Shown here: piece by piece, positions 1 through 13,700 of the stretch
How positions within the stretch are numbered: position 1 is the stretch's first letter
Layout: every line of letters starts with the position of its first letter
Source of the DNA: Fratercula arctica
Taxonomy: Eukaryota > Chordata > Aves > Charadriiformes > Alcidae
Direction: 5' to 3'
Length of the DNA: 64,000 nt
NCBI GenBank assembly: GCA_947846985.1
Contig: CANTUZ010000011.1
Location: 29,321,589 to 29,385,588 of the forward strand
Position numbers and translations under genes: made by a program
The notes under the pieces: generated by a model
What the model saw: the letters and a program-made list of their open reading frames with translations, nothing else
What the model was told of the DNA's origin: nothing
Database searches by the model: none

Positions 1-3000
1 CCTCTCTCCCCACCTCCTCCACACACTCCTCTTCCATGTAAAGATTTAACATGACAAATCCCAGGCGTGTATTTTACAGGGTCTGAAGAAGGCTCGCCAC
101 CTTTGAAATGCAAAGCTCATTAGAGTTCTAGTGCTCCTGGGACAATGAAGCTTTGCTTTTCACAGATTGTGTTCTCCATCCCTCCCAGCTGCTTCCACCC
201 ACTCTACAAAGCTCTTTCCTGTAGACCCAAACTCAGTCTTCGTTGCTGCCTGGGCAACCAGCAGTGCACATTGCAGCTCCTCAGCACCTACATGCTCCTA
301 CCCCAGGTGAACCACGTAGTCTAGCAGCAAGTTTTACCTTGCCTTCACTGAAAGCCAAATTACTGACTCTCTTGTCTTATGTCCGCAACATTTATAGAAG
401 CTTTTTTTACAATCTGACAGAGCAGAAGTTTTGCTTGGCCCCCTAGCCTCCCCGTGCAGCTTGTCTTCCATTGAAAACCAGCCCATATGGAAAACCAGCA
501 GCTGTGTGCAGATTGATCTGTCTACATGTAATAGCCTGAACAGCAGCTACAAAGCCCAGAGTAAAACCAGCCAAGTAGCAACCCTCATCCAGGTCCTTAA
601 GCTTCCCTGTGTGTTTCTGGCCCTTGGTTTCTTTCCCCAGTGGCACAGGGAGCACAAACACTGAAGCAGGATTCTTTTGGGACAGAGAGAGAGCACAAAA
701 TTTATGGTCTTTCTAGAAATCAGCTGTGGACACAGCTTTGCCCAGACAAACACTTATATACCATGTTCAATGCATAAAAGTGTAGCAATGTTCGACATTT
801 TACACGCACATCCCCTGTGCTCAGCCAGATTCTCACAGCAGTGCTCCGCTTCCTTTCTAGCACTTTTGATATATTCCCAGGAAAACCTTCTCTGCCCTGA
901 GACTCCCCTTTCTCAGTCCCCACCACTTTTCCTCCTTTCTCAAAGGAGGTCTGGTCCAACCTCAGTGACTGAACTGAAATTATTTCCGTTCCTTCCTATG
1001 TCTTCTACAACAGCGTTAAATCCTTTAGTCTGTGTTGTCAGCCTTTCTTTTCCAGTGGCAAGAGAAGATGCACCAATTTTCCTACAGGTAACCATGATGA
1101 CCATGCAAAGTTCAGACAGAAAAGTACATAGTTTTTCATGAAGGAAGAACATCAAAGAGATTTAGTGATTTGCCTGGCTGCAACTACAGCCTCTGCTGGC
1201 CAAACACACAGACTACACACACCAAAAGCCTAAAGAAGCATCAGTGAACAACAACGCGTGCAGGGAACCCATTTCTCATGGGAGTCCAGACACTGGTTCA
1301 GACAGTTGTTGTCCAACCTCAAGTACAGGGTGCCAGGAAATTTGCTCTGTTCCCAGCATGGGTGCAGCTACGTAGGTATAGGGGACTGGCCAAGGACACA
1401 GCAACACCAGGGAACAGCACAACGCACTCAATGGAAAAACTCCAGTTGGCACCCAGAAACCTGGTGGCTCCTTCCTACCCTCTTATCTCATGCCACATCA
1501 CTGCAGCACCTCTCTCCTTGCTACCTCAGCCGCACCAACTTTGCTCGCCAGAAGCAGCAGTTTTGTCTGCTGCCGCCCACCTCCCCCCCTCCAACATACA
1601 GGAAAGATCCAACCAGCAAGATGTCATAGCCAAAGCCATTGGAAACAAACCCAAACAAACCACAAGAGCACCATAAGTAGCTTGTACTGGAAAACAATAA
1701 AGAACTAAATAACAAGCCTTAATATTGACCAAAGCAAGGACAAGTGAGAGGACAGCACAAAAAGAAAGATTTTCACAGTTATTTTTCCCAGCCTACCTTA
1801 AAGGTGCTGCTCTTTGTTGTTAAAGGGATGTCTAGTCTTCACAATTACTGGGAGGCAAAGATTACACTTCTTACAGTTTCTCCATGTCTAAGAGAGGAGA
1901 GAAAGAAAAAAAGAACACATCTATATTTGTCAAGGAAGTTTATATCAAAAAGTTTGTGTCCTAGTTATTTTTAAAGTATGTAGGACAACGCACAAAAAAC
2001 CTCAACCCTTATCTATAGCTTGCCATTAGCCAACAAGATCAGTACTTGCTAAGGATTCACAAGACAAATTATCTGTGCAGTACATTATCATCATACAACA
2101 AAATTTCAATAGTAGTCAGTATATTCAAAATACAACAATAAAAACAAGGCTGTGCTCAGGATATCATGGCAGGTAAACATAACCTTCATATAATGCAGAC
2201 AAGCTGCTTATTTAGTTTCAGTTCACAAATACCAAGAAGCAAAGAAATGTAAGTTAAAACAGCCCTAGAGTGATGCCGGTCACAGTGTCCTTGTCAAATA
2301 GTGACACTGTTATCCTTTATCAGCTATACATTAGCTGGGGAGATCATGCTGATCTGAAAATCCAGAATCTCCTCATTGATTCTCAACTTTGGCATAGCAT
2401 AAACTCAGGAGCCTTCAGCCCAGACATTCTTACAGTAGCCTAGTTGAATCCATTACATGAAATACTATTGAAATATTCCTAGTTTCAGAACAAACTATTA
2501 CAGTTCTCAGTCTGCAGTTGCCTTTCCAGACCAGCTAAAACCACATTACATGTGAGGCCCATCTACAGCAGACAAATCATGGGCCAGAGTGCATGAACTG
2601 AAAATTAGTATATCTACAGTCAGAGAGGACACTTCATATTTGATTTATCAGTTTTGGTATGTCAAATATAAGTCCCCAAGCATAGGTTTAGTATTTACTT
2701 TAGCTACTGAAAAGTCAATTTTTACACGAACGTACAAGTGTTTTCAATATTCACAACATAAATAAAATAAAACCAATAGAAGCAAGGAAATTGAGACACT
2801 CTGGGAGGCAAATTCACTCTGGCAAGTTCAGACATGGTCACTGTGCTGTCTTCGCTCCCTCTAGGCTTGCTGTGTTCCTACCTTTCCATTAAGCTTAACA
2901 AACAATAGGTCTCCATTATCTCCAGGTAATGAAAAAAAGGAGGCTTCAACAGCAGCTAAGGTAAACCACTTCTGTTCAAGTTCACATATTTCCAACACCA

Positions 3001-3060
3001 GCATAGAAATACAGCTCTCTAGGAAACAAATTTCTCTCTATAGCATCACAGCAAGTCACC
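1..3060. other. Non-coding stretch, no recognisable gene
   Basis: The stretch opens with a C/T-rich segment (about 1-37) and continues as mixed unique sequence. The longest ATG frame is 154 codons (677-1141, +). Its translation has no recognisable domain, no signal peptide and no compositional bias typical of a protein, and several other frames are open over the same interval. An overlapping pair of frames at 1258-1676 (+) also looks like chance. I see no CpG island, promoter motif, tRNA or transposon end. Best read as intergenic or intronic DNA. Confidence 0.6.
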
Positions 3061-3538
3061 CTCAGCTCAATATGCCATCCCCTTCCCAGCTGTGCTGTGG
3101 CAGATTCTCCCCTGGCCCAGCCAGCCTCCCACCTTCTCCTGCCCAAGGGACACTAAACTAGTAGGAAAAGCAGCCAGGAGCCACAGCAGAAAGATTCCCA
3201 CACAGACCAAACCTCAAAAAGACACATCACCTCTTTCCTGGCTACCCCCACCCCTCCCCACTGGGAAAAGAAAGAGCTTCCCCAACACACCATGAAAGCC
3301 CAAATCACAAACGCAGCCAGGAACCCACTCCTCCAGCTCCAAAAGTCTAGTTCCCAAGCACCAACCTTGAAATAACAGGTCTGAGCTCACAGGCAGGCTT
3401 AGCTCCTTTTTTTTCCATGTATCCCTCCACTCTCCCAGTCAAAAACTTCTTTCTGTAAGTTTTTAGCAGCTGCTGCCCCCCACTCCTGAAGCAACCACCA
3501 CCGTAACCCCACCCCACTCTTCTCCCCTCCTCCCACAG
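3061..3538. other. C-rich, G-poor low-complexity block ending in a pyrimidine tract
   Basis: On the + strand C clearly outnumbers G throughout, most extremely in 3481-3538, where the sequence is almost only C, A and T. It holds short CCCCACCCC-type runs near 3247-3260 and 3508-3516, and a pyrimidine tract closing with CCCACAG at 3538, which resembles a 3' splice acceptor. No reading frame here looks like a protein; a 67-codon frame at 3092-3295 is pro/ser/lys-rich and probably a by-product of the composition. This could be a low-complexity intronic segment or the flank of an exon. Confidence 0.5.
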
Positions 3539-3563
3539 ATTGGGAACTTTTATAAACTCAAAC

Positions 3564-3638
3564 CACCTGAGCCTTCAAACCAGCTCCTCCCTGGGCCAGG
3601 TTGTGCACCCTTTGAAGGCTCAAAAACTCTCTCAGGTG
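3564..3638. repeat. Interrupted inverted repeat / stem-loop
   Basis: GAGCCTTCAAA at 3569-3579 is the exact reverse complement of TTTGAAGGCTC at 3611-3621. The pairing continues outward: CACCTGAG at 3564-3571 is complementary to CTCAGGTG at 3631-3638, after a 9-nt insertion in the right arm. The loop contains a further small palindrome (CCTGG-G-CCAGG) near 3590-3600. It could be a local hairpin, a relic of a small palindromic element, or coincidence. No target-site duplication is visible. Confidence 0.6.
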
Positions 3639-6600
3639 TAAAGTATTTTTTGGTTAGAGTAAATCCCAGTAACAAGGCACAACCAGGCTGATTTGGGAAA
3701 TATGCCAGGATGGTTGCGCTGTGTGCTAGGGAATGCTGCATGGAGCTCTGCCATGAGCTTAATGCCTCTCTCCTGGCTGTGAAATGTCTCCAGGCGCCCA
3801 GGCATACCTGGGTGCTCCAGTACACATCCAGTGCTCATCCTGGCACAACCCAGCACCTGCGCTCAGAAACATCTTATTTTGGAAAGAAAGCTTTGGCTGG
3901 CACCTCTGCAAAAGAAAAACGCAAGGAGCCAATTCAGCTCTGTTGTGTTGCACTTCTGGTCTTCGTTACCTCCAGGTGCTACCCTGAAAATAGCACTTTA
4001 AAGTCTACTAATTCTGCATCGGCCCCAGCTGCAGAGGAAATCTCAGCTCTGATACTACACTAGGGGATTGACCAAATAGCTTATTTGCAAACCTGCATGT
4101 TTGCTTCCACTTTATCACATAGCAAGCCTATGGTGGAAAAAACATTAACAAGTTGAGAGGCTTCTTTGCTACTTGCCCCCTGCAGTGTGAATTCTTAGAA
4201 TGGATTCACTATGTGATCTTAAATTATATTTCAGCTTGTTACTTCTAAAATGCCTTGGATTCTGCAGGGACACAGTGTGGCTTCCACACACCTATTTTAG
4301 CATACTTGGAGATCCTCAGATTAGAGGATCTACATAAGGAAATTTGGTTATAGATAAATACACTACTGTGCAATAGTATAGCCTAGAGTTTGTAGAAAAA
4401 TCCTTGAAAAGATAAAGCAGGCAGACAAGGACAATTTCAGACTTCAGTTATGTTCATGAAAAAAAACCTCAACCAACCAAAAAAATTAGAAGGCAACACA
4501 AAAGACTCCTTTAAAGAGGTAGAAATGAGAGATTGGGGAATTCTCCCACTGGAGCAAAAAGAAGTGAAAATCAGCATGAATCTGTGATATACACAGCCAA
4601 TACTTCCCTGATGCCATCACTTTAGCAAACAATACCTTAAAGTTTAATTCCTTGTCACAGCTATGCACTTTGTCATAATTTAAGAAAAACTCTCCAAGCA
4701 CTGTCTTCCATACCTCATCTACCTGTTTGCCTGGCTGGGCAGAGAGCTGCAGCCAGAGCCCTGTGTGCTGTGCTAGTGCTGGAAAAGGTTAGTTTCTGAG
4801 TAAGGAATTAGTGCATGAAATGAGCATGGGAAAAAAATCATATACTGTTCTGTCTTTGCTTCAAAACAGGTTGGTTGATTGACAGCAAGCCCTATATAAT
4901 AATTCCTTCCAGGCAGATGGCAAGATCAGGATTTGCTCTTCAGTTGCAATTTTCTGCTGCCTCTCACAAGCAACCCAGCTACATGGTCTACCAATAAGAA
5001 GGGTCTGGGTTGTTTTATATGAGTTTTACAATGCTGACATCAAAACATATGGATTAATATTGTGACTAGTTCTCATATTCCATTTTGTAAAAATCTGCCT
5101 TGAATTTGCCTCCAACATCTCATAGCTGTTCATATGTAGATAATAGCTTCAGAAATCCACACAAAAGCAACTTGTAAATTCCTACACCACCCCTGACAGA
5201 CAATACTCTTTTGAACGTTTGCGTAGGTGTCGAAAATCTTACCATACATCTCGAGCTCTCTCAGCACATATTGTTTTTAGGCTGCCATCTGCTAATGCAC
5301 AGTTCCACCCTAAGAGAGATGCAGGAGTGCTCCAGTCTCCAGTCTGTTCTGTTTTCAGATTTACTCTTTTGTTTCTTCCAATTCCCAACACTCAGATTCT
5401 GTCATTCTTAACCCTGTATGTAGTTACAAAGTTCAGGAGACCCATTCACACCACTGCTAATATTCAGTAATAACGAACATTTATTGAATGCATACCCAGG
5501 CATTTGCTTTAATGAACCAAAGCAACGCCTTGTGCAGCAGCATTCCTGGAAGCAGGTTCGTTTGTCTCTGTGTCATCTGTTATGCACGTAGAGAGGTGCT
5601 GGGCCGATGAGGAACTTTTGAAGCACTCATTTTCAGTAGATGTATACCAAAAGCGTGTGTATTAAGCTGGTGGTGTGGGAAGAAGACAACTCCCAAAGAA
5701 ATAATGTGGGTAACGTCTTGAACAAAGCAAGCCATGCACATCACAGTGCAGAATGTCGGGATCTAATTATCATAGTAAATAAGGAATGATGAACATTATA
5801 CTTGACTGATTTTGTTCTTCACTGAAATTGTCAGCAGTAGGCTTTGTCTTACTGCTGATTTTGCTTCACATTCTGAAAATTTTTAAGATGATATTTAATT
5901 CTAAATATTTTTTTTTTTAGGAAACAAATTTATAATGGATAATTTAGGTTGTTTCCTATGCAGGATCCATCACTAAAATATATTGGAAGCTACAAATTTA
6001 AGTCTAGGAAACCGAGGAGTATGTTATCACATGCCAGCTGAAATTTATCTGCTTTGATGCTTTTTTTATATTCCTCTTCTCCCACACATCCCTTTTACTA
6101 CCCCACCTTCTTCTCAGGTTTCCAAAGACTTTGTTGTCATTTGCTTCTGAATAAAATACTAGATTCTTTTGGCATTGTAGGCTCTGGACATCAAATTGGT
6201 GTTCATGTCACACCCTGCCTTCTATGCACCAAGCAGAGAAGTCAGAATAAGTGAGCATACACAATGGCACAGAAATCCTTCTCATATTGTTTGCAAAGCA
6301 TGAAAGTGAATAAAAGAGGACCAAGAAGAGAAAACAGAGATTGGAAAATGAAAAGATAAAGGGGTGTATGTTTAAAGGAGGCGCAACTAGTAGTTTTGCT
6401 TTTTTTCCAGCTTGTACAGCAATCCTCTCTCTCATTCCCTGAATTGTACAAAAATGGTTTGTAGACTTAAGTTATATGTTTTCCTTGATTTCAGTAATCA
6501 AGGTAAGCCAGGTCAACCTTTTCCATTGAAAAAATGAATTCTTTTTACATCAAAGCAACAGTAGTAGTTTTTGTTCCTTCTATCTATGCTCTAGCAAAAG

Positions 6601-9600
6601 ACTGGAACTCCCTTTTTGCAAGGTTTTCGTTGCTAAAGATATAAACTCCCTCTCCAAAGTATGACAGATGAATTCTCATGCAATGAAATATGATACCTTT
6701 CAGAGAGCCTGAAAGCAACTAATAGATTTTCAGGAAAACACTGAAAATTGGCTTAATGTTGCATAAAGATATTTATGCAACCTGGAATGCAATTCTACCA
6801 CAAGCAGAAGGCTAGGCCCTACTTACGATATCAAAGCTTCCTTTTGACAGTTTGCGTGGGTCTTTAACAGACATGGGGTCATTTGCTGGCCTTCTGAATC
6901 TCACCTGATATAGTCATCACAGCTAAATTTTAAACATGAATCATTTTGCAGGCAGTATAATATCCAGTTGGCTCCTCCTTCAATTTCCCCACAGGGGCCT
7001 GAAAAATGTTAAACTGTTCTCTTCACAATTAAATTCATGAAACACTTAAATTCTATGGCAGCCAGACACCAAGGAACAGGAAAATCATTTCATCTCATAA
7101 TATTTTAGAGCCCCTAGGCAAATGTAAACAGTGTATGATGTGATAGAGGAAGGATTTATTGCTTCTGCTGAACAGAGAATCTGCTGATTTATTTTTAATT
7201 CCAGTAAATTTTTGAGGGTAATTTATTTATTACAGAATTTTGGTGGAACTATTATTTAGGAAGTTTGAACACACCAGACCCAATTGTGTGGAAATGCATC
7301 TTATACAAAAAGAAACAGAACCCAAATCAATCTGTATTGAACTAACACTGGCCTGTAATAGTGAATCATTATTGCACTCACTCCCCTGCCGGAGCATAAG
7401 AGGGGGTTTGAGCTCTCTCACATATCACGGCTTCTGCAGCCCCAGTAACATTTAACAGGCTACCACTGGAGGTGCTGCTGAAGCAAGCTCAAGCTTAGGC
7501 AGAGGAGTGTCTCAGTCACTTTTATATTCTTGCAAATGTTTTGCCCGAGATTAGTTTCATTGATTTTGCTGAGAAAAACATCACTAAACTCTACACCTAA
7601 GTGCTGGTTTAACCATTCATTTATATACGACTCAGAATGATGAAGGTTCCCATTTTGAGTCAGTCCAGCTCTGTTAGTATATCACATTCATAGAAGCATT
7701 AGTAAACACACAACTTTATGTCATGCCCCTTACTTTTACAGTAAGCACTTAGCTTTACTGGACCGCACTCCTCTGTTTCAGCTGTACTCAGCAGCCTTGG
7801 GAACTGTTTGGGAAACGAAAGGAGGGTAAATTCACTCTCAGGGCAGAGGTCAAGCCAAGAGTCTTCAACCCATTAGCAGTGGATGTGTGCATGAAGGGAC
7901 AGCCATCCACACACCAGATGTTTGTCTCCATGGCTATCCAAGCGCCAGCAATGGTCTGTCATCTTGTGTCCTCCTATCTTTTTGTCCTCTCCAACCCGCT
8001 GACTCCTATTACAATCCGTAGGTTAGTACTTTGGGCAGAAGCCACCTCCTTTGGATCTGTGTGTATGGGATTTAGCACCAGTAGGCTGAGCGGTGACTAG
8101 AGCCTGTGGCCACGGCACAGCACAGCTAAAGAAAGTCATAAGGAATCGTAATCTGATCGTGACCGTATTTGACAATTCATCACCTATGTCTCCACCAACA
8201 GGTGCCTGCATATTATGCATGTAATTCCAAATCTTTTTTTTGTTCTCTTCTTACGCTCCATGCTTATTTAGTAGGGCTGACAATAAACAGGAGACTTGTT
8301 TAAAAAATGCACAATTTCTGAATTTCTCTTCAAAGATGACACAGAAATCATCCCAGAATATCTGCCAAGCTGGCAGTCCCCTGAGACTGCTTTAGCTCTT
8401 TGCTCTGGCTAACTTGAAGGAAGAACTTGAACCATATCTCAGATTACTGCTGTAGAGAATCAATTTTCAATTTCCTGCTGAACTTCAGATATATATTTAA
8501 ATACTCAGTACTTCTGGCATCTGGAAAGAAACCAGCAATGAAATCAAATGGTGAAACTACTCACCTGATAAGAGAAAGATCTGCAATGAATCAAGCAAAT
8601 GGGAGACTTAGACGTGGGCCTGAAGGGTAAATTTTCTCAGCACCAGTGTAAAATCAGTGCCACAATCTTACTCTCTTTCTGACAAAAAATGCCTAGTTAC
8701 TCAATGGCAATTTTATCTAAACCAGAAAATTTATGTAGAATTCATAGTTCACTTTAAGAAGTCCAATTCTTTAGTGGAAGGGAAAAAATAGCTGAAGTTC
8801 ATAATGAGGTTGGAATCAGAGCAAATGTTGCCAGTGACTTAATTACAAACAAGGTTCAGTCAAAGGAGAACCTCTGCTCTTACAAGAGAGACAGTGGAGA
8901 AATGCTGATCTTCCTGAAGACAATGCGAGTTTTGTCACTGTTCATGGACAGACTTTTCTCCTAGTAACAGACCCTACACCTGTTGTTATTGGGATATCAG
9001 TCTCTCAGCTCATCAGTCTGCAGGTTTGCCTGTTTGCCTTTATTTTCCTCAATCTGCAATGCCCTTAATAATAAACTAATAAGGAAGTACAACAGACCCT
9101 GAAGAAAATTCATGCTTAAAACAAGGCATGTGAAAGAGTTATAGCAGTTTTGGTTGAGGTGTTATTTGAACAAAATTTTAACAAGTAGATTGGTGTTCCT
9201 CACAAACATTAAAATGTTACCAAGTGAAAAAAAATGCTTCCTTGCTCAGCCTCTAAACAGACCAGCAAATGCATCTTACTGCGTTCAGAAGACAAAATAT
9301 TGTTTATGCCCATGGAAAATTACAGCTGCGTTGATGTATTAAACTGGAATACACAAGCTAGGAAGGATGATAGGAAAAAAACCACCCCACCTGTAATTGT
9401 CCTGCAGTTTTGCAAGGTGTTCCTGCTTTGAGGGAATCAGAACAATAAAATGCCTCCCTCCCCTTTACCAACTGTGTAAGACTGTTTCTGGGAGTAGCTG
9501 ATGGGAAGAATGAACAAATACTTTTCTCTACAATGCTCCGAATGGAGGAACTTGTAAAACACTTCTTTGAAGTCAGAGTGATTGCAAACTGAAGAGGGAA

Positions 9601-9952
9601 AGCCATGCAAGCAGTATCAAACCTGCTTCTCTGGGAGGTTTTCTTCCCAGCTGACCTGCTCCTGCAGTTTGTCTGGACAGCTGAGATGTCGGGAGCCTTC
9701 TCCAATTTGCAATGAGCCATCAGCATCTTGCAAACAGAAAACAAGGAGAAATGACAACAAGGTATCAAATATAAGCTCATTTTGATGCCCCTGTTCAGGA
9801 GGGAAGCAGCAAACAAAATAATAGGCAGACTGGTGACAACTTCTGAATTTTTTGTTTTTCAGAGGTGAGAGAGTACAATTGGAAAAATTAATTGGGTTCC
9901 AATTTTATCCTTGCTCTGTGAAAATGCATAAGCAACTATAGGCAAAAATGCC
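3639..9952. other. AT-rich non-coding stretch, no recognisable gene
   Basis: This is unique-looking AT-rich sequence. The longest frame is 152 codons on the minus strand (9358-9816); it is serine- and cysteine-rich, has no domain I know, and overlaps other open frames. A T-run lies at 5908-5918. Scattered AATAAA hexamers occur at the density expected of AT-rich DNA. I see no repeat family with confidence, no RNA gene and no promoter. Confidence 0.6.
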
Positions 9953-9983
9953 AATAATAGTAATAGTAATTGTAATAATAAAT
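9953..9983. repeat. Degenerate (TAA)n/(TAG)n simple repeat
   Basis: A short imperfect array of TAA, TAG and TAT trinucleotide-like units. It is too degenerate to be a highly variable microsatellite. It sits in unique AT-rich DNA with no mobile element end beside it. Confidence 0.6.
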
Positions 9984-10740
9984 ATGACAGGAGCTGCCTG
10001 AAAAATACTAATTTGCAAAGTTAGAGCTGTTCAAAACTCCTACCCGATGGCCCTTTGGAGGCTGTTTCTTTTTAGTAGAGTTAACCAGGACTTAGACATA
10101 CATCCTGCTGTGTGGTACCCCTGCAAGGCAGCATAGCAAGGCTCCATACTTGTGTGGATCCGAGGGAAAGGATCAGCCATGTCCAAGGAAAAACACTGCC
10201 TGCGCCATAATGCCGCCTCCTCCTCCTCTGTGCCTCCTACCCAGTGCTTTCCTTGGGCTTTCAGGTGACAGTGCAAATGCAAGGAAAGGAGCGGTTCTCC
10301 ATGGCCAAAAGTGAGATAGCGGGAAGGAGATTCATGAGTGCCGCAGCTCAGCTTAGCTTAGCCCTCATTACATCATGCCGAAATTTTAAAGTATGTTCTG
10401 CATGTTTTGCACAGAAGAGTTTTGGAAAGCTATACTCTAATTCCACTCTCATGGAAATCAATAGTAAACCTCCCATTGCTTTAGAAGAGCTAGATCTATA
10501 TCAGCGTGCAGCAAAATCCCACCCTGCTGTTGCAATGCCTTTGCCTGCCTTGAACACAGTAAGTCAAACACAGAAGGTGAAAATGTCCCTCTTCAGTAAG
10601 GAGCAACAGCATTGGCATAGGAGAAGATTCTTTGACAGCCATCAAATGAACATCAGTGTGGGCAGACTCAGCCGTCTCTTAATTCGGAGAAGCATGTACT
10701 CTGCAGACAGTAGCATGAGATATCAAGGGGGCTTTATGCA
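9984..10740. other. Non-coding stretch containing the longest non-transposon frame
   Basis: It contains a 177-codon frame (10244-10777, +), the longest open frame in the window outside CR1. The translation shows no domain, transmembrane segment or signal peptide that I recognise. It ends by running into the (TTTA)n repeat, and there is no promoter or splice context that sets it apart. A slightly GC-richer pocket with CCTCCTCCT-type sequence lies at about 10210-10235. I treat the frame as chance. Conservation of the frame in related birds would change that view. Confidence 0.5.
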
Positions 10741-10756
10741 TTTATTTATTTATTTA
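10741..10756 (+). repeat. (TTTA)4 microsatellite
   Basis: Four perfect TTTA units directly after a TTTATGCA word. It is a short tetranucleotide repeat with no associated element. Confidence 0.8.
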
Positions 10757-13700
10757 TGCACCTTGCTCTGGAAATGAATGGCAAAACATAGCGCCAGCAG
10801 AGAAGATCTTTTTGTGTATTAGTTCCACAGATGTCATTGGCGCATGGGGGAACTGATGTAGTTAAGAAAAGAAATCTAATTCAAAGTCATTTGGCTCTAA
10901 GGATAATTTAACCATCCTGGTATTGCTGAGCGATTATGCATATTTGAAAGAGAGAAAAGCAAACACCCAAAGGCCTCTTGTTTACAATGTTGCAATTTCA
11001 GGAAGTTGTTATATGGCAGAATGGGGTGCTGATAACACAGGAGATAATCCAGAATGATAGCACTATCAGCACCTGAGGAGTAATAACTGATCTACTTCGT
11101 ATTTACCAAATGTACCAGGCACTCCGTATTATGTTTACCTAATGATTAAAAGGAGCAGTAAGTGGAATGACTTTCTTTTAATCAGTACGTCAGCTTGAGC
11201 AGCATAATGAAATTAGTCAGGGGTGAATATAGGCTTCTGAGCCAAAAGAGGCATTTCATTGCAACTTATTTCTAAAATCCGTAGCATCATTGTTTCCATG
11301 GCAGGCCATTGTGTGATGCTGGGTTGCTTATTCAAATACAGTATATCCCAAATTAAAGAAAAAATAAAAATGCCCTACTTCTGTATTTTATTGTATCTAC
11401 TTTCCTAGCTTGCAAGTTCATCGAAGTCTCAGCCAAGGATTCTTTTTCTTTAAGACACATTTATTACTCATTTGTTCATGTCTACCTAGTTACACATGGA
11501 TGATATCTGACAGTTTATCCCAGTTATCTTTAATAACTATTAATGACCTGTTGTTACAATCAAGCTGCCTCACTTGCATTCATCTAATTTTTCTTTTAAT
11601 TATGAAATTCAGAATGCTTCTTTTACAGGCAAGCTTGCTTACTTACAAGGGCAGGGATCTGTCCATTTGACTGCTTTTAGAAATGTGGTGGATTACGCTA
11701 TTTAGCTGCTCTTACTGAGATGTGGAATACATAATGTGTTCCCTTAATCCTCAAATATAAGTCATTGTCACTCCCGTGGAAGATACAGAATATAAAAATT
11801 TTAGATGCAAAAAAAATCCGAATTGAAAGAAGTCATGTTTTCTCAATGCTGAGAAGGTTTAACAAAATTCATGTAGACACTAATGAGTATTACTAGGCTT
11901 ATGTAAGATCATGGAAAATTAGACTGTTTTTTAAGCCATTATTACAGATTTTCTCATTGTTACGTGCTAAATTCTCTGTTACTAATATAGCTTACTTTTG
12001 CTTTTGCAATTGGACAATGTTTGAGGTTCAGTGACATGGCGCTCTTTTCATATTTTTTGTTTCTTTGGTAACCACATATTTTTACCAACTTTAAGGGTTT
12101 GGCAGGATTTCATTTCTAACTGTAACTTACTGGCTTCTTCCAGAAATTTGCTTTGTCTCTGTTCTGCAAAGAAAATTGTCAAACAACATACAGTGTTTAT
12201 TTACCTCATTTTCCAGTCAGTACTTGATGGAATGGTCTGTGTCACTGCTGCTGTAAAAACATCTATAATAAGAAAAATATCAGTTTCTTAAAGATACAAT
12301 GCTGTGTTCAGGCCTGATTAAGTACCACTGGAGTCAGCAGGTATCAGAGCACAATTTGGGAGTCTGTATGTAGAGTTAGCATACATAAGACATGTCTTTC
12401 ATTCATAAAGTATAGTATCTTGGGTTTCAACACAGTATAATGAATCTGCCAGTGTCCACATCTTGAATGAGCTCAAAGGTGAGGAGCTGAGCTGCGGAGG
12501 ACACATTTCACCCAGTGCAGCTTCTTGACATTAGAGGGCTCCATAATCCACAGAGTATGGCAAAAGTGAGTCTCATTTTGAGGTCAGTAGAGATGACACT
12601 GGAAAGAGAATTATAGGCTCCTCTTGGAGCTGTGGTTTGATGGTACTGTAAATTCAGCTTCTGAAGTCCCAGTATTAAGGCAAAAGCATCACAGATGAAA
12701 ATGTAAAGAGCTAGTCTGGTATAAAATCACTCTACTAGTTCATACTCATTTAGAAAGTTTGAGTGGGGCTTTATTTTACCAAGAGTAGATCATATATCAT
12801 GGATCTCTCTCTTGTGTTATGTTGGATCCGATGTTATACTGGTATCATCTATCTTCCCAAGACTCAAAAAAAGCTGGCATATGCTGCCTGTCAGGGGATC
12901 TTGTTAAGGAGACACAAATCCAGGGAGTGTCCATGCCTGATACAGATTAAATCTGCATCTAAACTTGGCTATAACAATTGCAGAGACACAGCTGCATGCC
13001 ACATTGGTTGTCCATCACTCTCAGAGCTGTAGAAGGAGCTGTCAGCACAGCAGCGTGACACCAGGCAAGAGAGCAGGAGCATGCGTTCAGAAAGCCTGGG
13101 AACAGTGTATCTTCAGACGGGAAATTCAGAAAAACTTCTGAGACAATAAAGAAAAAAACCCTGACGTCAGGGCAATGGACTTGCAAGCAACTACTTGATC
13201 ACCCTCTGGATAAGGATAGGGTAGAGGGTGTTTTCCAGTAGCCCATCTTTCACCCATAAAGATTCTCGAGTCATGCTACAACCTGGGTTAAATATTTCTG
13301 GGTTATCTTTTGGTATAACTGACAAACTAGCATGCCTTTTCTGTCTCCTATTGCTATCAGCATGGGTTACGTATGAGAAGTAATGAGGACCGAGGCCCGT
13401 GCTTACTGGCTATAGCACATACCTCTAGACTGAGATTGCACAGATACACCTAGAATAGTAGGGGACCACTCACATGCCATACAGTATGGTAGGGTACAAC
13501 AGGTAGCAGTTACTGGTCCTTATCTTGCAGAAATCATCATAGTTTCATTCTATTATCTTGTCCTGTCATGCTGAGGAAGAAATTTTTGTGACCATCACAA
13601 AATGCCACACAGCAGAGTTCGATGGGCCTTCAAGAAGCCTCTTATCTTGGCATAGAGCTGAGCATAACTATAAAGAATCACTTGAAGAAAATTTGCATCA

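Noticed and set aside
677..1141. 154-codon open frame (+)
   Set aside because: No domain recognised. Minus-strand frames are open over the same interval and the peptide composition follows the local base composition.
9358..9816. 152-codon minus-strand frame, and a splice-like segment within it
   Set aside because: The acceptor would be the less favoured AAG type, the donor is poor, and the peptide is unrecognised.
10244..10777. 177-codon open frame on the + strand, the longest outside CR1
   Set aside because: No recognisable domain, no splice or promoter context, and it ends by running into a (TTTA)n repeat. A single frame of this length is plausible by chance in 64 kb.
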